The translations under genes were made by a program, and so were the position numbers. Below the pieces are notes generated by a model. That model searched no databases. It was not told where the DNA came from and worked only from the letters and a program-made list of their open reading frames with translations. From positions 1 to 64,000 of the forward strand of contig NZ_JACRYT010000011.1 of the NCBI RefSeq assembly GCF_014333425.1: a stretch of 64,000 nucleotides of DNA, read 5' to 3'. Numbering within the stretch: the stretch's first letter is position 1; every line of letters begins with the position of its first letter. Below, in pieces: positions 51,832-61,390 of this stretch. This DNA is from Zhenpiania hominis (lineage in GTDB: Bacteria; Bacillota; Clostridia; Peptostreptococcales; Anaerovoracaceae).

Positions 51832-52959
51832 TTAGAGATTCTCCGTTACAAAATCCGTAAAGTCCGAAGCGGTATTGCCCGTTCCGTCGCCGGGGAGATC
51901 CAGAGCCTTTTGCGCTTTGTCCAGAGCATCTTCCAGCTGAGCGGCTTTTTCGCTGTATCCGATGTGGCGCAGCATCATAACCGCGGCGCGGGAGATGCTG
52001 GACGGGTTGGCGTATTCCCCGATGCCGTCGGCGATCATGCGGGGAGCGGAACCGTGAATAGCTTCAAACATAGCGTAGCGGCCGCCCACGTTGGCGCTTC
52101 CCGCGGTTCCGACGCCGCCCTGAATCTGGGCCGCCTCGTCAGTGATAATATCGCCGTACAGGTTGGGCAGGATCACAACGTTGAAATTGCTGTTGATCTG
52201 ATCGTTTACCAGGTTCGCCGCCATAATGTCCACATACCAGTCGTCGGTCTTGATTTCCGGATAATCCCTGGCCACGTCGTAGCAGAGGCTGAGGAATTTT
52301 CCGTCTGTCTTTTTCATAATGTTCGCCTTGGTTACGATGGAAACGTTCTTGTTTCCGTTTGCTTTGGCGTATTCAAAAGCCGCGCGAGCAAGGCGGGTGG
52401 TTCCCAGGGTTGTGGTGACTTTAAAGTCGATGGAAATGTCGTCGTTAATGTCCACGCCCCGGCTTCCCAGAGCGTATTCACCCTCAGTGTTTTCCCGGTA
52501 GAAGATCCAGTCGATGTTCTTTTCCGGAATGACCACCGGACGCACGTTGGCGAAGAGATCCAGCTCTCTTCTCAGTGTCACGTTGGCGCTTTCAATGTTC
52601 GGCAAATTGTCCCCTTTTCCCGGCGTGGTGGTCGGTCCCTTGAGGAGGACATGGCATTCTTTGATTGCCGCCAGCACATCCGCGGGAACCGTTTCCATCT
52701 TAGCGATGCGGTTCTCCAGTGTCAGGCCGGGGATTTCCCGGATTTCGATTTTTCCCGCTGCCAGCTCGTCCGCCAGCAGCTTTTCCAGGATTTTGCGGCA
52801 GGAATCCATAATGATGGGGCCGATGCCGTCGCCGTCAATGGTTCCGATGATGATTTTATCCAGTTTGCTGTAGTCGGTCAGCTCGGAGGTTTCCGCGAGG
52901 CGCTTTACACGCGCGAGCTGATCCTTTACGATTGTTTCAAATGCTTCCATATAGCTCAT
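51832..52959 (-). CDS. Isocitrate dehydrogenase (NAD-type family member)
   Basis: A 375-residue member of the isocitrate/isopropylmalate dehydrogenase family. The nucleotide and metal sites appear as IGTIDGDGIGPIIMDSCRKI, LRRELDLFANVRPV (substrate Arg residues), FYRENTEGEYALGSRG, and DIITDEAAQIQGGVGTAGSANVG (metal Asp). The neighbour aconitase supports isocitrate rather than isopropylmalate as substrate: together they turn citrate into 2-oxoglutarate for glutamate synthesis. The ribosome binding site is weak (GAAAGGTTAATC, well upstream); coupling to acn 13 bases away is likely. Confidence 0.88.
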   Translation of the reverse strand: MSYMEAFETIVKDQLARVKRLAETSELTDYSKLDKIIIGTIDGDGIGPIIMDSCRKILEKLLADELAAGKIEIREIPGLTLENRIAKMETVPADVLAAIKECHVLLKGPTTTPGKGDNLPNIESANVTLRRELDLFANVRPVVIPEKNIDWIFYRENTEGEYALGSRGVDINDDISIDFKVTTTLGTTRLARAAFEYAKANGNKNVSIVTKANIMKKTDGKFLSLCYDVARDYPEIKTDDWYVDIMAANLVNDQINSNFNVVILPNLYGDIITDEAAQIQGGVGTAGSANVGGRYAMFEAIHGSAPRMIADGIGEYANPSSISRAAVMMLRHIGYSEKAAQLEDALDKAQKALDLPGDGTGNTASDFTDFVTENL

Positions 52960-52972
52960 AGTTGATTACCGA

Positions 52973-54892
52973 TTAACCTTTCATATAGTTGATTTTTCCG
53001 CCTTTTAAGATCAGCGCGATCTCCAGATCCGAGAAGTTGGTGGCTGTCCGATAAGTTTTGCCGTTTGTTTCATTTTTGATTTCAATGACGCCGGATTTTA
53101 CCTGCTCCTGAGCGTTTTCGATGACCAGCTTGTCTCCCAGTTTGAAGTCGTCGTAATCCGCAGGGTTTTCAAATACCAGAGGCATGATTCCGCTGTTGAT
53201 CAGGTTGGATCTGTGGATTCTGGCAAAGGATTTGGCTACCACGAATTTTACGCCCAGATACAGCGGAGCCAAAGCGGCGTGTTCCCGGCTGGATCCCTGT
53301 CCATAGTTGTCGCCTCCAATGATGGCGCAGCTTCCCACTTCCTTGCATCTTCCGGCAAAGTCCTTGTCGATCTTTTCAAAACAGTAATTGGCAAGGTGCG
53401 GAATGTTGGAGCGGTAAGGCAGCAGTCTGGAGTCGGAGGGCATGATATCGTCGGTTGTAATGTTGTCTCCCGCGTGGAGAGTTACCGTGGCTTCCACTTT
53501 TTCCGGCAGAGCGGTGTTTCTCGGGAACGGCTTGATGTTCGGTCCCATGGCTACCGGCGTGTTTTCCGTGTTGGTTCCTTCCGGATAAACGATGAAGTTA
53601 TCGTTGAATTCAAAATCCGTGTCCGCGATTTCAGGCAGCGGCTGTCCGGTTTTGCTTCCATCGGTCAGAACGCCGGTGATCGCGGAAATAGCGGCAGTTT
53701 CCGGGCTGACAAGGTAAACATCCGCGTCCAGGGTGCCGCTTCTTCCTTTGAAGTTCCGATTGAAGGTTCTCAGGGAAACCGCGCCGGATTTCGGGGACTG
53801 TCCCATGCCGATGCACGGACCGCAGGCGTTTTCGATGATTCTCGCGCCGGCAGCGATGATGTCCGCCAGCGCTCCGTTTTCCGCCATCTTGGTGAGGATT
53901 TTGCTGGAACCCGGAGAAATAACCAGGCTTACATCCGGATGCACTTTTTTCCCTTTGAGGATCGCGGCAACCTTCATCAGGTCGGTGTAGGAGGAGTTGG
54001 TGCAGCTTCCGATGGCCACCTGATCCACCTTGATTTCGCCGATGTTGGCAACCGTATCTACATTGTCCGGGCTGTGGGGCTGCGCTGCCAGCGGCGTCAG
54101 CTTGTCCAGATCCACGATCAGCTCCTGGTCGTAAACCGCGTCCGGATCGGCTGCCAGGGGCGTGTAATCTTCTTCTCTGCCCTGGGATTTTAAGTAAGCC
54201 TTTGTGTTTTCATCACTTGGGAACACGGAAGTGGTCGCCCCCAGCTCCGCGCCCATGTTGGTGATGGTCGCCCGGTCGGTAACAGAAAGGGATTTTACGC
54301 CTTCGCCGGTGTATTCCACGATTTTGCCGACTCCGCCCTTTACGCTCAGCTGCTGTAGAACGTAGAGGATTACGTCCTTGGCGGAAGTCCACGGGTTTAA
54401 TTTTCCTTTTAATTCTACCTTAATTACTTTTGGAGCTACCAGGCTGTAGGTGCCTTTGGCCATGGCAACCGCCACGTCCAGTCCGCCCGCGCCGATGGCG
54501 ATCATGCCCAGCCCGCCGCCGGTCGGAGTGTGGCTGTCAGAACCCAGCAGGGTTTTTCCCGGTTTTCCGTAGTTTTCCAGATGCAGCTGGTGGCAGATTC
54601 CGTTGCCCGGCTTGGAAAACAGTACGCCGTGTCTCTGAGCCACACTCTTGATGAAAGCATGGTCATCGGCGTTTTCAAATCCCGTCTGCAGGGTGTTGTG
54701 GTCGATGTAAGCGACGGAAAGTTCTGTCTGAACCTTGTCGATGTCCATGGCTTCCAGCTGCAGGTAAACCATCGTGCCGGTGGAATCCTGCGTCAGCGTC
54801 TGATCGATTTTAATCGTGATTTCCTCCCCCGGCGTCAGATTGCCCTCCACCAGGTGGTTTTCCAGAATCTTATATGCAAGTGTTTTTCCCAT
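52973..54892 (-). CDS. Aconitate hydratase
   Basis: A 639-residue [4Fe-4S] enzyme interconverting citrate and isocitrate, of the bacterial form near LeuC/mitochondrial type rather than the 890-residue AcnA. Cluster ligands are in VAIGSCTNSSYTD and NACGPCIGMGQSP; LLGSDSHTPTGGGLGMIAIGAGGLDVAVAM and the C-terminal swivel domain with GDNYGQGSSREHAALAPLYLG are also present. AAGGAGGTCAAATAG places the ATG at 54892; the longer frame has no signal. First gene of the acn-icd-gntR operon. No citrate synthase gene is in the window. Confidence 0.95.
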   Translation of the reverse strand: MGKTLAYKILENHLVEGNLTPGEEITIKIDQTLTQDSTGTMVYLQLEAMDIDKVQTELSVAYIDHNTLQTGFENADDHAFIKSVAQRHGVLFSKPGNGICHQLHLENYGKPGKTLLGSDSHTPTGGGLGMIAIGAGGLDVAVAMAKGTYSLVAPKVIKVELKGKLNPWTSAKDVILYVLQQLSVKGGVGKIVEYTGEGVKSLSVTDRATITNMGAELGATTSVFPSDENTKAYLKSQGREEDYTPLAADPDAVYDQELIVDLDKLTPLAAQPHSPDNVDTVANIGEIKVDQVAIGSCTNSSYTDLMKVAAILKGKKVHPDVSLVISPGSSKILTKMAENGALADIIAAGARIIENACGPCIGMGQSPKSGAVSLRTFNRNFKGRSGTLDADVYLVSPETAAISAITGVLTDGSKTGQPLPEIADTDFEFNDNFIVYPEGTNTENTPVAMGPNIKPFPRNTALPEKVEATVTLHAGDNITTDDIMPSDSRLLPYRSNIPHLANYCFEKIDKDFAGRCKEVGSCAIIGGDNYGQGSSREHAALAPLYLGVKFVVAKSFARIHRSNLINSGIMPLVFENPADYDDFKLGDKLVIENAQEQVKSGVIEIKNETNGKTYRTATNFSDLEIALILKGGKINYMKG

Positions 54893-54934
54893 TCTATTTG
54901 ACCTCCTTAAAATAAACACGTCTATTGTATACAA

Positions 54935-55500
54935 GTATACCAGTATGCGGAAGATAGATCAAGGAGGTTTTTCCAGGAATCAGGCTGCCGACGGGCTGGG
55001 CCAATGGGAGGGGGAAGGAGGCTCTGGCGCGGCAGGATAGTCGGTTAGGATAGGACTGGACTGGCTCCGGCGCGAACCGCGAACATGGAAGTGCGAAACG
55101 GCAGCCAGTGGCGGGCTCCGCGAACATTTGGGGGAGAAAGGGAAAAAAAGGCGGGACCCGCGAACATTTGAATTCGAAAGCACAAGTTGCTGCGGTCCCC
55201 GCGAACATTTGCAACAGGAAAAGCAGTTGTTCGCGTCTAGCGCGAACTTTTCCTTTAAATATCGGAAAATGGTGCGGCAAAAACAGATTTTACAGGGGAT
55301 TAAAGCGGATTGAAGGGAGAATTTTCAAAGAATACGCAATAGAATTGATGTGCGGGAGGAAATGTTCGCGCAAGGGGTAAGGGGAAATTGGACTGGCGCA
55401 GTTGGGGGAGTACCCGGCGGGGAAATGTTCGCGCCGGGCGCGGGAGGGGGGGAAGCGGTAGCAGTTACGGCAGGCTTTCCGCCCCCCAGCTTTGTACGGT
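54935..55500. other. Repeat-rich gap with TGTTCGCG/CGCGAACA motifs
   Basis: About 560 bases without a credible gene. GCGAACA or its complement TGTTCGC occurs at 55079, 55120, 55160, 55201, 55228, 55363 and 55426; the first four are spaced roughly 40 bases apart and usually read CGCGAACATTTG. Around 55228-55247, TTCGCG and CGCGAA form a dyad across TCTAG. Local GC is high. Two small frames run through it but are dominated by the repeat. No T-run terminator is obvious. Confidence 0.6.
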
Positions 55501-56328
55501 TTATTTAAAGTATGGCACAATATTCTTCTCAATCACCTGGTAAATGAAAACGCTGCTACAGTTACCCCGGCTGTCATCCTGGGTCAGAATCAGATTTTTC
55601 CCAATTAAAAAGTCGTGCTTCTGATAGGTGTGCAGTTTTCGCGCGTTGTGGGTGCAATAGGACAAATCGTTCAGCATGCCGAGATGTTCCCAGATGAGAC
55701 GGCAGCCATCCGCCAGAGGAATGGTAAAATCCGGATAATAAAAAGAACCGTTTTCGTCCGGGTAGGGGAATTGCTCCTCATAATGAAAAGGAATCCCATA
55801 GCTGTACAGCGCGTTGGCGATAATCACTTCGGATTTGGAGCGCACCAGAATACCTGCCAGCGTTTCATGGATATGTTTTTCCGGATCAAAAGGAGCTTTG
55901 TGGTAAAAGGCGGACTGGTGTCTGGCAATTTGCTGCTTTTTTCTGAGAGCAAGCACATCTCCATATTTCTTCGGCAAAGAGGAAATGAGGGAATCGCAGT
56001 CCAGCGCTTGGTAAGTGTTGGCGGTCTTTTCCAGAATGGGGAGGTTGTGGCGGCAGATCTTTATCATTTCCTCCGCCAGCTTTTTCTCGGCAAGGGCGAG
56101 GAGCGTATCGGGATCCCGTTTCAAGTTGCGGCTGCAGTTGGACCATCCGCTGGGTGTTTTTTCTTTTACAATTTGATAGGGCGTTTGTGAATTGCTCCGC
56201 TCCCGGATGAAAAGCCGGCCTGGCGGCGCGGATGCCAGAACAGCGCGGCTTTCCTCGAGAAAAGTCCGCTGGTTTAACTGCTCAAGGGAAATCGCCTGCT
56301 GAAAAGAATCAAAATGTTTTTTGTCCAT
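55501..56328 (-). CDS. PD-(D/E)XK nuclease-like protein, copy 2
   Basis: A 275-residue paralogue of the protein at 36361. The shared C-terminal pattern is ILVRSKSEVIIANALYSYGIPFHYEEQF (Glu), FYYPDFTIPL (Asp), CRLIWEHLGMLNDLSY (acidic), and NLILTQDD near the end. The N-terminal half is helical, with NLPILEKTANTYQ like LAILETNIPALEALL of copy 1. Start ATG at 56328 is set by AAAGGAGGTTTTT; the frame continues to 56364 without another signal. It is flanked on both sides by TGTTCGCG repeats. Function unknown. Confidence 0.65.
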   Translation of the reverse strand: MDKKHFDSFQQAISLEQLNQRTFLEESRAVLASAPPGRLFIRERSNSQTPYQIVKEKTPSGWSNCSRNLKRDPDTLLALAEKKLAEEMIKICRHNLPILEKTANTYQALDCDSLISSLPKKYGDVLALRKKQQIARHQSAFYHKAPFDPEKHIHETLAGILVRSKSEVIIANALYSYGIPFHYEEQFPYPDENGSFYYPDFTIPLADGCRLIWEHLGMLNDLSYCTHNARKLHTYQKHDFLIGKNLILTQDDSRGNCSSVFIYQVIEKNIVPYFK

Positions 56329-56689
56329 AAAAACCTCCTTTGCAAATACCAAACATGCAAACATAAGATGTTAGAGAGCATAAAAAGTGCGGATAAATTC
56401 AAATAAATGTAAAATAATATATATTTTACCATAGAAATAGTCCGAAGCCCAGCTATAAAAGATGATTTTCATGAAAAAATCGAAAAAAACGCAATTTGTA
56501 AAGGGGTTCCCACGCTTTGTTCGCGGGCAGCGCAAATAGCAAATAAAATCCAGTGTTTTGTTCGCGCGTTGCCCAAAATTCCATTCCTGCCCGGAAGCGG
56601 CAAAAATAATGAAGTTTTTATGATAATTTTTCGTATTTATTTGAATTCCAGCGGCTGTTATGGTACTCTAAGGGACAGAAAGGGGCGGC
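56329..56689. other. Gap between copy 2 nuclease-like gene and DUF5685 gene
   Basis: About 360 AT-rich bases. Two further TGTTCGCG copies lie at 56518 and 56559. A rightward promoter is likely but not clear: candidate hexamers are poor. Nothing else is seen. Confidence 0.5.
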
Positions 56690-57553
56690 ATGAGCATGTT
56701 GGGATATGTAACAGCAGATAAACCGGAGCTGAAAATGCGGGAATTTGAAGTCTACAGCGGATATTACTGCGGCGTGTGCAAATCCATTGCCAGGCGCTAT
56801 GGGCAGATCCCGAGAATAGTTCTGAGTTATGACGCTGCTTTTCTGGCACTGCTTCTTGGAGGGCTTTCCGGGGAGGCTGACGAGCCGACGAGAGAACACT
56901 GTATCGCCCACCCCGCGAAAAAAAAGACGATTGTAAGCAACAACGCAATTGATTATGCGGCGGATGTGATGTTGATTCTTGCTTGGTATAAACTGATGGA
57001 CGACGCCCATGATGAGGGACGCCTGCGCGCGAAGGCAGCCCTAAAGGCATTCAGGAGAGTTTTTCGCAAACTGCAGCGCGCGAGACCGGAGCTTTGTGAA
57101 AAGGTAGATGAAAATTTAAAAGCATTGAGACGTCTGGAGGAACAAAAATGTGACAGTCTGGATGAGACGGCGGAGGCTTTCGCGAAAATTATGGAAGCGA
57201 TTTTTGAAGAGGGGCCTTTGCCCGAAGGATTTAAAGAACAGCAGGTGCTGCGCCGAATCGGATATCATCTGGGAAAGTGGATTTATCTGATCGACGCGAT
57301 TGATGATATTGATGAAAATATAGAGAGCGGCGCATATAATCCGTTGCTCTTCCGGTTCCATTATGAGGCGGAAGAAGAGGGATTTAAGTCCAGAATTATG
57401 AAAACTTGCAGGTTCAATCTGTTTCACTATCTGGGAGAGATAGGAAAGGCGGTGGATCTGCTCGCGATTAAAAAAAACAGAGGTATAATTGAAAACGTGG
57501 TGTACAAGGGGTTATTAAGAAAAACAGAGTATATAACCCAGAAGGAGGAATAA
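56690..57553 (+). CDS. DUF5685 family protein
   Basis: A 287-residue, mainly helical protein. [36 protein letters not shown] at the start (with the CxxC pair), [35 protein letters not shown] and [20 protein letters not shown] match DUF5685, of unknown function, seen beside J-domain genes in Clostridia. The acid-rich helices resemble a prenyl-synthase-like pattern, but that is speculation. AAAGGGGCGGC precedes the start; a second Met two codons later is also possible. Its stop overlaps the next start. Confidence 0.82.
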   Translation: MSMLGYVTADKPELKMREFEVYSGYYCGVCKSIARRYGQIPRIVLSYDAAFLALLLGGLSGEADEPTREHCIAHPAKKKTIVSNNAIDYAADVMLILAWYKLMDDAHDEGRLRAKAALKAFRRVFRKLQRARPELCEKVDENLKALRRLEEQKCDSLDETAEAFAKIMEAIFEEGPLPEGFKEQQVLRRIGYHLGKWIYLIDAIDDIDENIESGAYNPLLFRFHYEAEEEGFKSRIMKTCRFNLFHYLGEIGKAVDLLAIKKNRGIIENVVYKGLLRKTEYITQKEE

Positions 57554-58134
57554 TGGATCCATATGAAGTGTTAGGAGTCAGACAGGGGGCTTCCGAGGAA
57601 GAGATTAAGGCAGCGTACAAGGAACTGGTGAAAAAATATCATCCGGATAAATACCAGAACAATCCGCTTTCCGATTTGGCGGAGGAAAAGCTGCAGGAAG
57701 TAAATGAGGCGTACGATATGCTGATGGGGAAAAACCAGGGAAACTCCGGCTATCGAAACAATGGTTCCAGCTACGGCAGGGCAAACAGTTCGGCGGAGTT
57801 TAACCAGGTTAGAAGAAATATTGATATGGGAAACCTGCAGGGCGCGGAAGAGATTCTCAATCGCAGTCAAAACCGTAATGCTGAGTGGATGTTTCTTTCC
57901 GGGATGTTGTCGTACCGGAAGGGCTGGTATGACGACGCGGTAAATAAAATACAGCAGGCGGTCAATATGGATCCCTACAATCCGGAATACCAGCAGGCGC
58001 TGAACCAGATGATGAATGTCGGAAGATCCTATCAGAATACCGCTTACGGCAGAGGGTTTAACTCGACGGAAGACGCGTTCTGTAAGGCGCTGCAGTGCTA
58101 CTGCTGTCTGGATATGTGCACGCCTGATTGCTGA
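57553..58134 (+). CDS. J-domain protein with TPR-like tail
   Basis: A 193-residue co-chaperone-like protein. Residues 1-65 are a J domain: [34 protein letters not shown], with the HPD motif that stimulates DnaK ATPase. A Gly/Asn/Ser-rich linker follows (about 73-90), then a helical TPR-like part ([46 protein letters not shown]) and a Cys-rich end [12 protein letters not shown]. Overlaps the DUF5685 gene by one base, so the two are coupled. Confidence 0.88.
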   Translation: MDPYEVLGVRQGASEEEIKAAYKELVKKYHPDKYQNNPLSDLAEEKLQEVNEAYDMLMGKNQGNSGYRNNGSSYGRANSSAEFNQVRRNIDMGNLQGAEEILNRSQNRNAEWMFLSGMLSYRKGWYDDAVNKIQQAVNMDPYNPEYQQALNQMMNVGRSYQNTAYGRGFNSTEDAFCKALQCYCCLDMCTPDC

Positions 58135-58144
58135 GGTGACGGAT

Positions 58145-58711
58145 TTGACAAACAAAAAGACTTACCAATTAGCGCTGGGAGGAATTTGCCTGGCGCTTAC
58201 CATTATCTTTATGTTCGGCGCGTCGATCGTTCCAGGTGCGGAATTGACGCTTTACGCGATCAGTGCTCTGTTTATAGCGGTGATGATTCTGGAAAGCGGG
58301 GTCAAAGGCGGGATTGCGCTTTACATTGCGGCAGCTCTGCTGGGACTTCTGATTGTGCCCAACAAAGTTGGAGTGCTGCCATATATCGGCATGTTCGGGC
58401 TTTACGGAATTGTCAAGTTTTACATCGAAAAACTGAAAAATCCGGTTGCCCAGGTGATGCTGAAAGTTGTTTTTTTTGCGGCAGTGACAACCGTCGCGTT
58501 TACCGCTTTGAAAAGCCTTTTGTTCGGCGGCTCCAGCCTGCCGGACTTCCCAATATGGGTGTTAATTGGGGCAGGGATTATTATGCTGCTTCTCTACGAT
58601 CTGATTTATACATTGTTGATCCGTATTTACTGTGATCGTTTTCGTAAAGAAAAAAAGATTCATTTTGAACTCTCAAAAAAAGGTGAGGAAGAAAATGAAA
58701 AAAACGAATAA
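58145..58711 (+). CDS. Unknown integral membrane protein
   Basis: A 188-residue protein with five or six membrane helices (e.g. ALGGICLALTIIFMFGASI; AISALFIAVMILESGVKGGI; VLPYIGMFGLYGIVKFYI) and a basic, then acidic cytoplasmic tail. Its beginning resembles ECF-transporter S components, but I cannot place it. The frame is open back into the J-domain gene; GAGGTGACGGAT sets a TTG start at 58145, ten bases after the J-domain stop. It overlaps the GGDEF gene by 17 bases. Confidence 0.65.
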   Translation: MTNKKTYQLALGGICLALTIIFMFGASIVPGAELTLYAISALFIAVMILESGVKGGIALYIAAALLGLLIVPNKVGVLPYIGMFGLYGIVKFYIEKLKNPVAQVMLKVVFFAAVTTVAFTALKSLLFGGSSLPDFPIWVLIGAGIIMLLLYDLIYTLLIRIYCDRFRKEKKIHFELSKKGEEENEKNE

Positions 58712-59825
58712 GGATAATGCTTATAATGTACCGTTGAACAAAGCGGCGGAAATTCATATGCTGACCTTGTTTTGCACGGGAGCGGTGACGTTTGTTCTGG
58801 AAGTCCTTTTTTTCTTTCTCTTATCATCTCAGGGAGTCATAGAAATTGGTACACAGAAATATTTTATCAAATATCTTTTGTTGCCCACGGGGTGCAACAC
58901 GCTGCTGATTGTGAGCGGATATATTATATACCATTCAAAAAAAGCAGACGTGCGGCTGAAGAGTTATGCGCTCTCTATTTGTCTGGTTTTGAGTTCGTTT
59001 GTTATAGCGCTCGTACATGGGGTGTTTTCTGCGACCTGTTTGATTTTTGCGATGGCAATTATGATTACGGTATTTTATGGCGAGAAAATTCTGACGACCG
59101 TTATTTTTCTTTTGGCTGTTATCGGAAGAGTGATCAGTGTTCGGTTCTGCATTGATAAAAACGTAGTAACGGATGATACGTCCATTGCAAATTTGCTGCT
59201 ATCTTTTGTAATTTTATTTGGGATGTATGTGTTATCGCTTTTTATTATCCGACTGGAAAATGAAAAACGAGAAATGGTTACAGAAAGTATGCACGCATGG
59301 AACGAAATGCGCCAGACCAGCAGGACCGATGTGCTGACCGGACTTCATAACCGGCAGGCGTTGGAAGATTTTTTTGACGGTAAATTTGACGGTAAAGATG
59401 GACAGTACTACAGAGAGTGTAAACTGCCGGGTTTTTTCGCGCTCTGGGATATTGATGATTTTAAGAGATTCAATGACATTTACGGACATCTGCAGGGAGA
59501 TGATGTTTTGCGTTATATCGGCGCGGCCTGCCGAGCGTGGTCGCCATGGATGGAATGCTTTCGCTATGGCGGAGATGAGTTCTGCGCGGTCATTTTTGAC
59601 TCGGACGCGGGACACATAAAAGCGCAACTGCGGGACTTTCAGCAGCAGCTTGCCGGATATCGAAATCGGGATGGCAAGAGTATTCCGATATCGGTGAGTA
59701 TTGGCCTGACTCGTTTTACGGGAAAGATGGAAACCGCGATTGCGGAAAGTGACAAAGCGCTATACCGGGCGAAAAAAGGAAAAAAGGGAAATATCGTATT
59801 CTTCAAGGAAGAAGCAAAAAATTGA
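58695..59825 (+). CDS. Membrane-bound GGDEF diguanylate cyclase
   Basis: A 376-residue protein with six hydrophobic segments in residues ~22-195, then a GGDEF domain. SRTDVLTGLHNRQALEDFF opens the domain, DIDDFKRFNDIYGHLQGDDVLRYIG holds the metal Asp residues, and FRYGGDEFCAVIF is the intact signature, so it should make cyclic di-GMP. There is no obvious RxxD inhibitory site just before the signature. The ATG at 58695 follows AGGTGAGGAAGAA. Last gene before a bidirectional terminator. Confidence 0.9.
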   Translation: MKKTNKDNAYNVPLNKAAEIHMLTLFCTGAVTFVLEVLFFFLLSSQGVIEIGTQKYFIKYLLLPTGCNTLLIVSGYIIYHSKKADVRLKSYALSICLVLSSFVIALVHGVFSATCLIFAMAIMITVFYGEKILTTVIFLLAVIGRVISVRFCIDKNVVTDDTSIANLLLSFVILFGMYVLSLFIIRLENEKREMVTESMHAWNEMRQTSRTDVLTGLHNRQALEDFFDGKFDGKDGQYYRECKLPGFFALWDIDDFKRFNDIYGHLQGDDVLRYIGAACRAWSPWMECFRYGGDEFCAVIFDSDAGHIKAQLRDFQQQLAGYRNRDGKSIPISVSIGLTRFTGKMETAIAESDKALYRAKKGKKGNIVFFKEEAKN

Positions 59826-59831
59826 ACAGAA

Positions 59832-59865
59832 AAAAGGACCGCGTAATTACGGTCCTCTTTTAATT
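59832..59865. terminator. Bidirectional terminator, GGDEF and hydA genes
   Basis: AGGACCG (59835-59841) pairs with CGGTCCT (59850-59856); T-run to the right and A-run to the left. Confidence 0.85.
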
Positions 59866-59869
59866 GCCA

Positions 59870-61291
59870 TTAAAGCTGTGGAGTTTTCAATTTAATTGGC
59901 TTGCATTTGATGAATTTGCCATCGCCGCGCTTGCCAAGGAATTTACCATCTTTGTAGACCAGATTTCCTCTGCTGTAGGTGGCTTCGGGGTATCCCTTTA
60001 ATTTTGCCCCTTCCCAGATCGTATGATCGGTATCGCCATGCATGGCGTCATTTGTAATGGTGAAGACCTTTTTTGGATCGTAGATGACGATATCCGCGTC
60101 AAGTCCTATCTGCAGAGCGCCTTTCAAGTGATCCAGGCCGAACAGTTTGGAAGGGTTGGTAGCGCACAACTCCACCGCTTTGTTGAAGGAAATGCGGCCT
60201 TTATTGGCTTCGGACAGTATATAAGGGTACATATTTTCAATTCCCGCGCAGCCGTTTGGAATGGTGGTGAAGTTGCCGGGAGTTCCGTCTTTCTGGGTAA
60301 TTCCCCAGTCTTTTTCCGCTTTTGTAAACGGACAGTGGTCCGTTGCCACAGTTGAAATATCGCCGCGCTTGATGCCTTCCCACAGCGCGTCCTGGGATTC
60401 TTTTCCCTTCATCGGAGGCGAGCAGACAAAATCCCGGGCTCTCAGATTCTGTTCCGGAATACCATCCTTGTAGACTTTGCTGGTAAAATACAGGTACTGC
60501 GGGCAGGTCTCCGCGAAAATCGGATAGCCCTGATCGCGTGCTTCCGTAACCGCGTCCATTCCCTGCTTATTCGCCAGATGCACGATGTAAAGCGAGGTAC
60601 CGGCCATTTTCGCAAGGTTGATAGCTCTGACATCCGCTTCCCCTTCTACCGCTTCGTTTTTGGACATATAATGCCACCACGCGTCGGTCTTGCCTTCCGC
60701 CAGATACTGAGCGATGAGCACATTGTTTACATCCCGGTTTTCAGCGTGGACACCTACGAGCGCGCCGATTTCTTTCGCCTTTACTAATGTTTTGAAAAAT
60801 TGCCCGTCATCTACCCCGAAATCGTAAACCATGAATACTTTAAACGAGGTAACGCCATACGCCATGGCATCTTCCATGGTATCCAGCATTTCATCGGTGG
60901 TTACATCGCCGACGCCGATATGGAACGCGTAATCCACCGCCGCGTCAGGAGCGGCCAGCGCGTCTCTTCTCTTGATTGCGTCGAGCATAGGCTCCCCCTG
61001 TCCCTGAAGGACAAAATCAAAGACGGTTGTCGTGCCGCCGCAGGCAGCAGAACGGGTTCCCGCGTAATAGTCGTCTGTGGAAATGGTTCCGCCAAACGGC
61101 ATAGCCAGATGGGTATGTCCGTCAATTGCGCCGGGGAGCACAAGCTTTCCCTTTGCGTCGACAACCTCTGTATTTTTTTCCGGTTTAAGATTCGCGCCGA
61201 TTCCTGTAATTTTTCCATTCTTTACGGCTACGTCGGCTTTAAAGCTGGACTGTGCTGTTACCACCGTGCCGCCTTTGATTAATAAATCCAT
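59870..61291 (-). CDS. hydA: Dihydropyrimidinase / D-hydantoinase
   Basis: A 473-residue amidohydrolase that opens dihydrouracil, dihydrothymine or 5-substituted hydantoins. Metal-site residues are visible: GHTHLAMPFGG (two His), the carboxylated Lys in YGVTSFKVFMVYD near 150, VHAENRD and YIVHLANKQG (His), and STVATDHCPF (Asp). The frame extends to 61360, but AAAAGGAGGTTCTATT sets the ATG at 61291. The NCS1 permease gene 99 bases upstream on the same strand probably imports its substrate; ureidopropionase and dihydropyrimidine dehydrogenase genes are not in view. Confidence 0.93.
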   Translation of the reverse strand: MDLLIKGGTVVTAQSSFKADVAVKNGKITGIGANLKPEKNTEVVDAKGKLVLPGAIDGHTHLAMPFGGTISTDDYYAGTRSAACGGTTTVFDFVLQGQGEPMLDAIKRRDALAAPDAAVDYAFHIGVGDVTTDEMLDTMEDAMAYGVTSFKVFMVYDFGVDDGQFFKTLVKAKEIGALVGVHAENRDVNNVLIAQYLAEGKTDAWWHYMSKNEAVEGEADVRAINLAKMAGTSLYIVHLANKQGMDAVTEARDQGYPIFAETCPQYLYFTSKVYKDGIPEQNLRARDFVCSPPMKGKESQDALWEGIKRGDISTVATDHCPFTKAEKDWGITQKDGTPGNFTTIPNGCAGIENMYPYILSEANKGRISFNKAVELCATNPSKLFGLDHLKGALQIGLDADIVIYDPKKVFTITNDAMHGDTDHTIWEGAKLKGYPEATYSRGNLVYKDGKFLGKRGDGKFIKCKPIKLKTPQL

Positions 61292-61390
61292 AATAGAACC
61301 TCCTTTTCCCATGTATACTGCAGGAGCCTTTGGGTCGCAAAGGCTCCTGCGGTAATGCATATAGTTTGGCAGTAATTTTAAAACGTCTTT

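Noticed and set aside
55079..55432. LexA (SOS) boxes or a CRISPR array
   Set aside because: GAAC is present but the GTTC partner at four bases is absent. The repeats are short (about 12 bases), partly inverted, with no uniform spacers and no cas genes.
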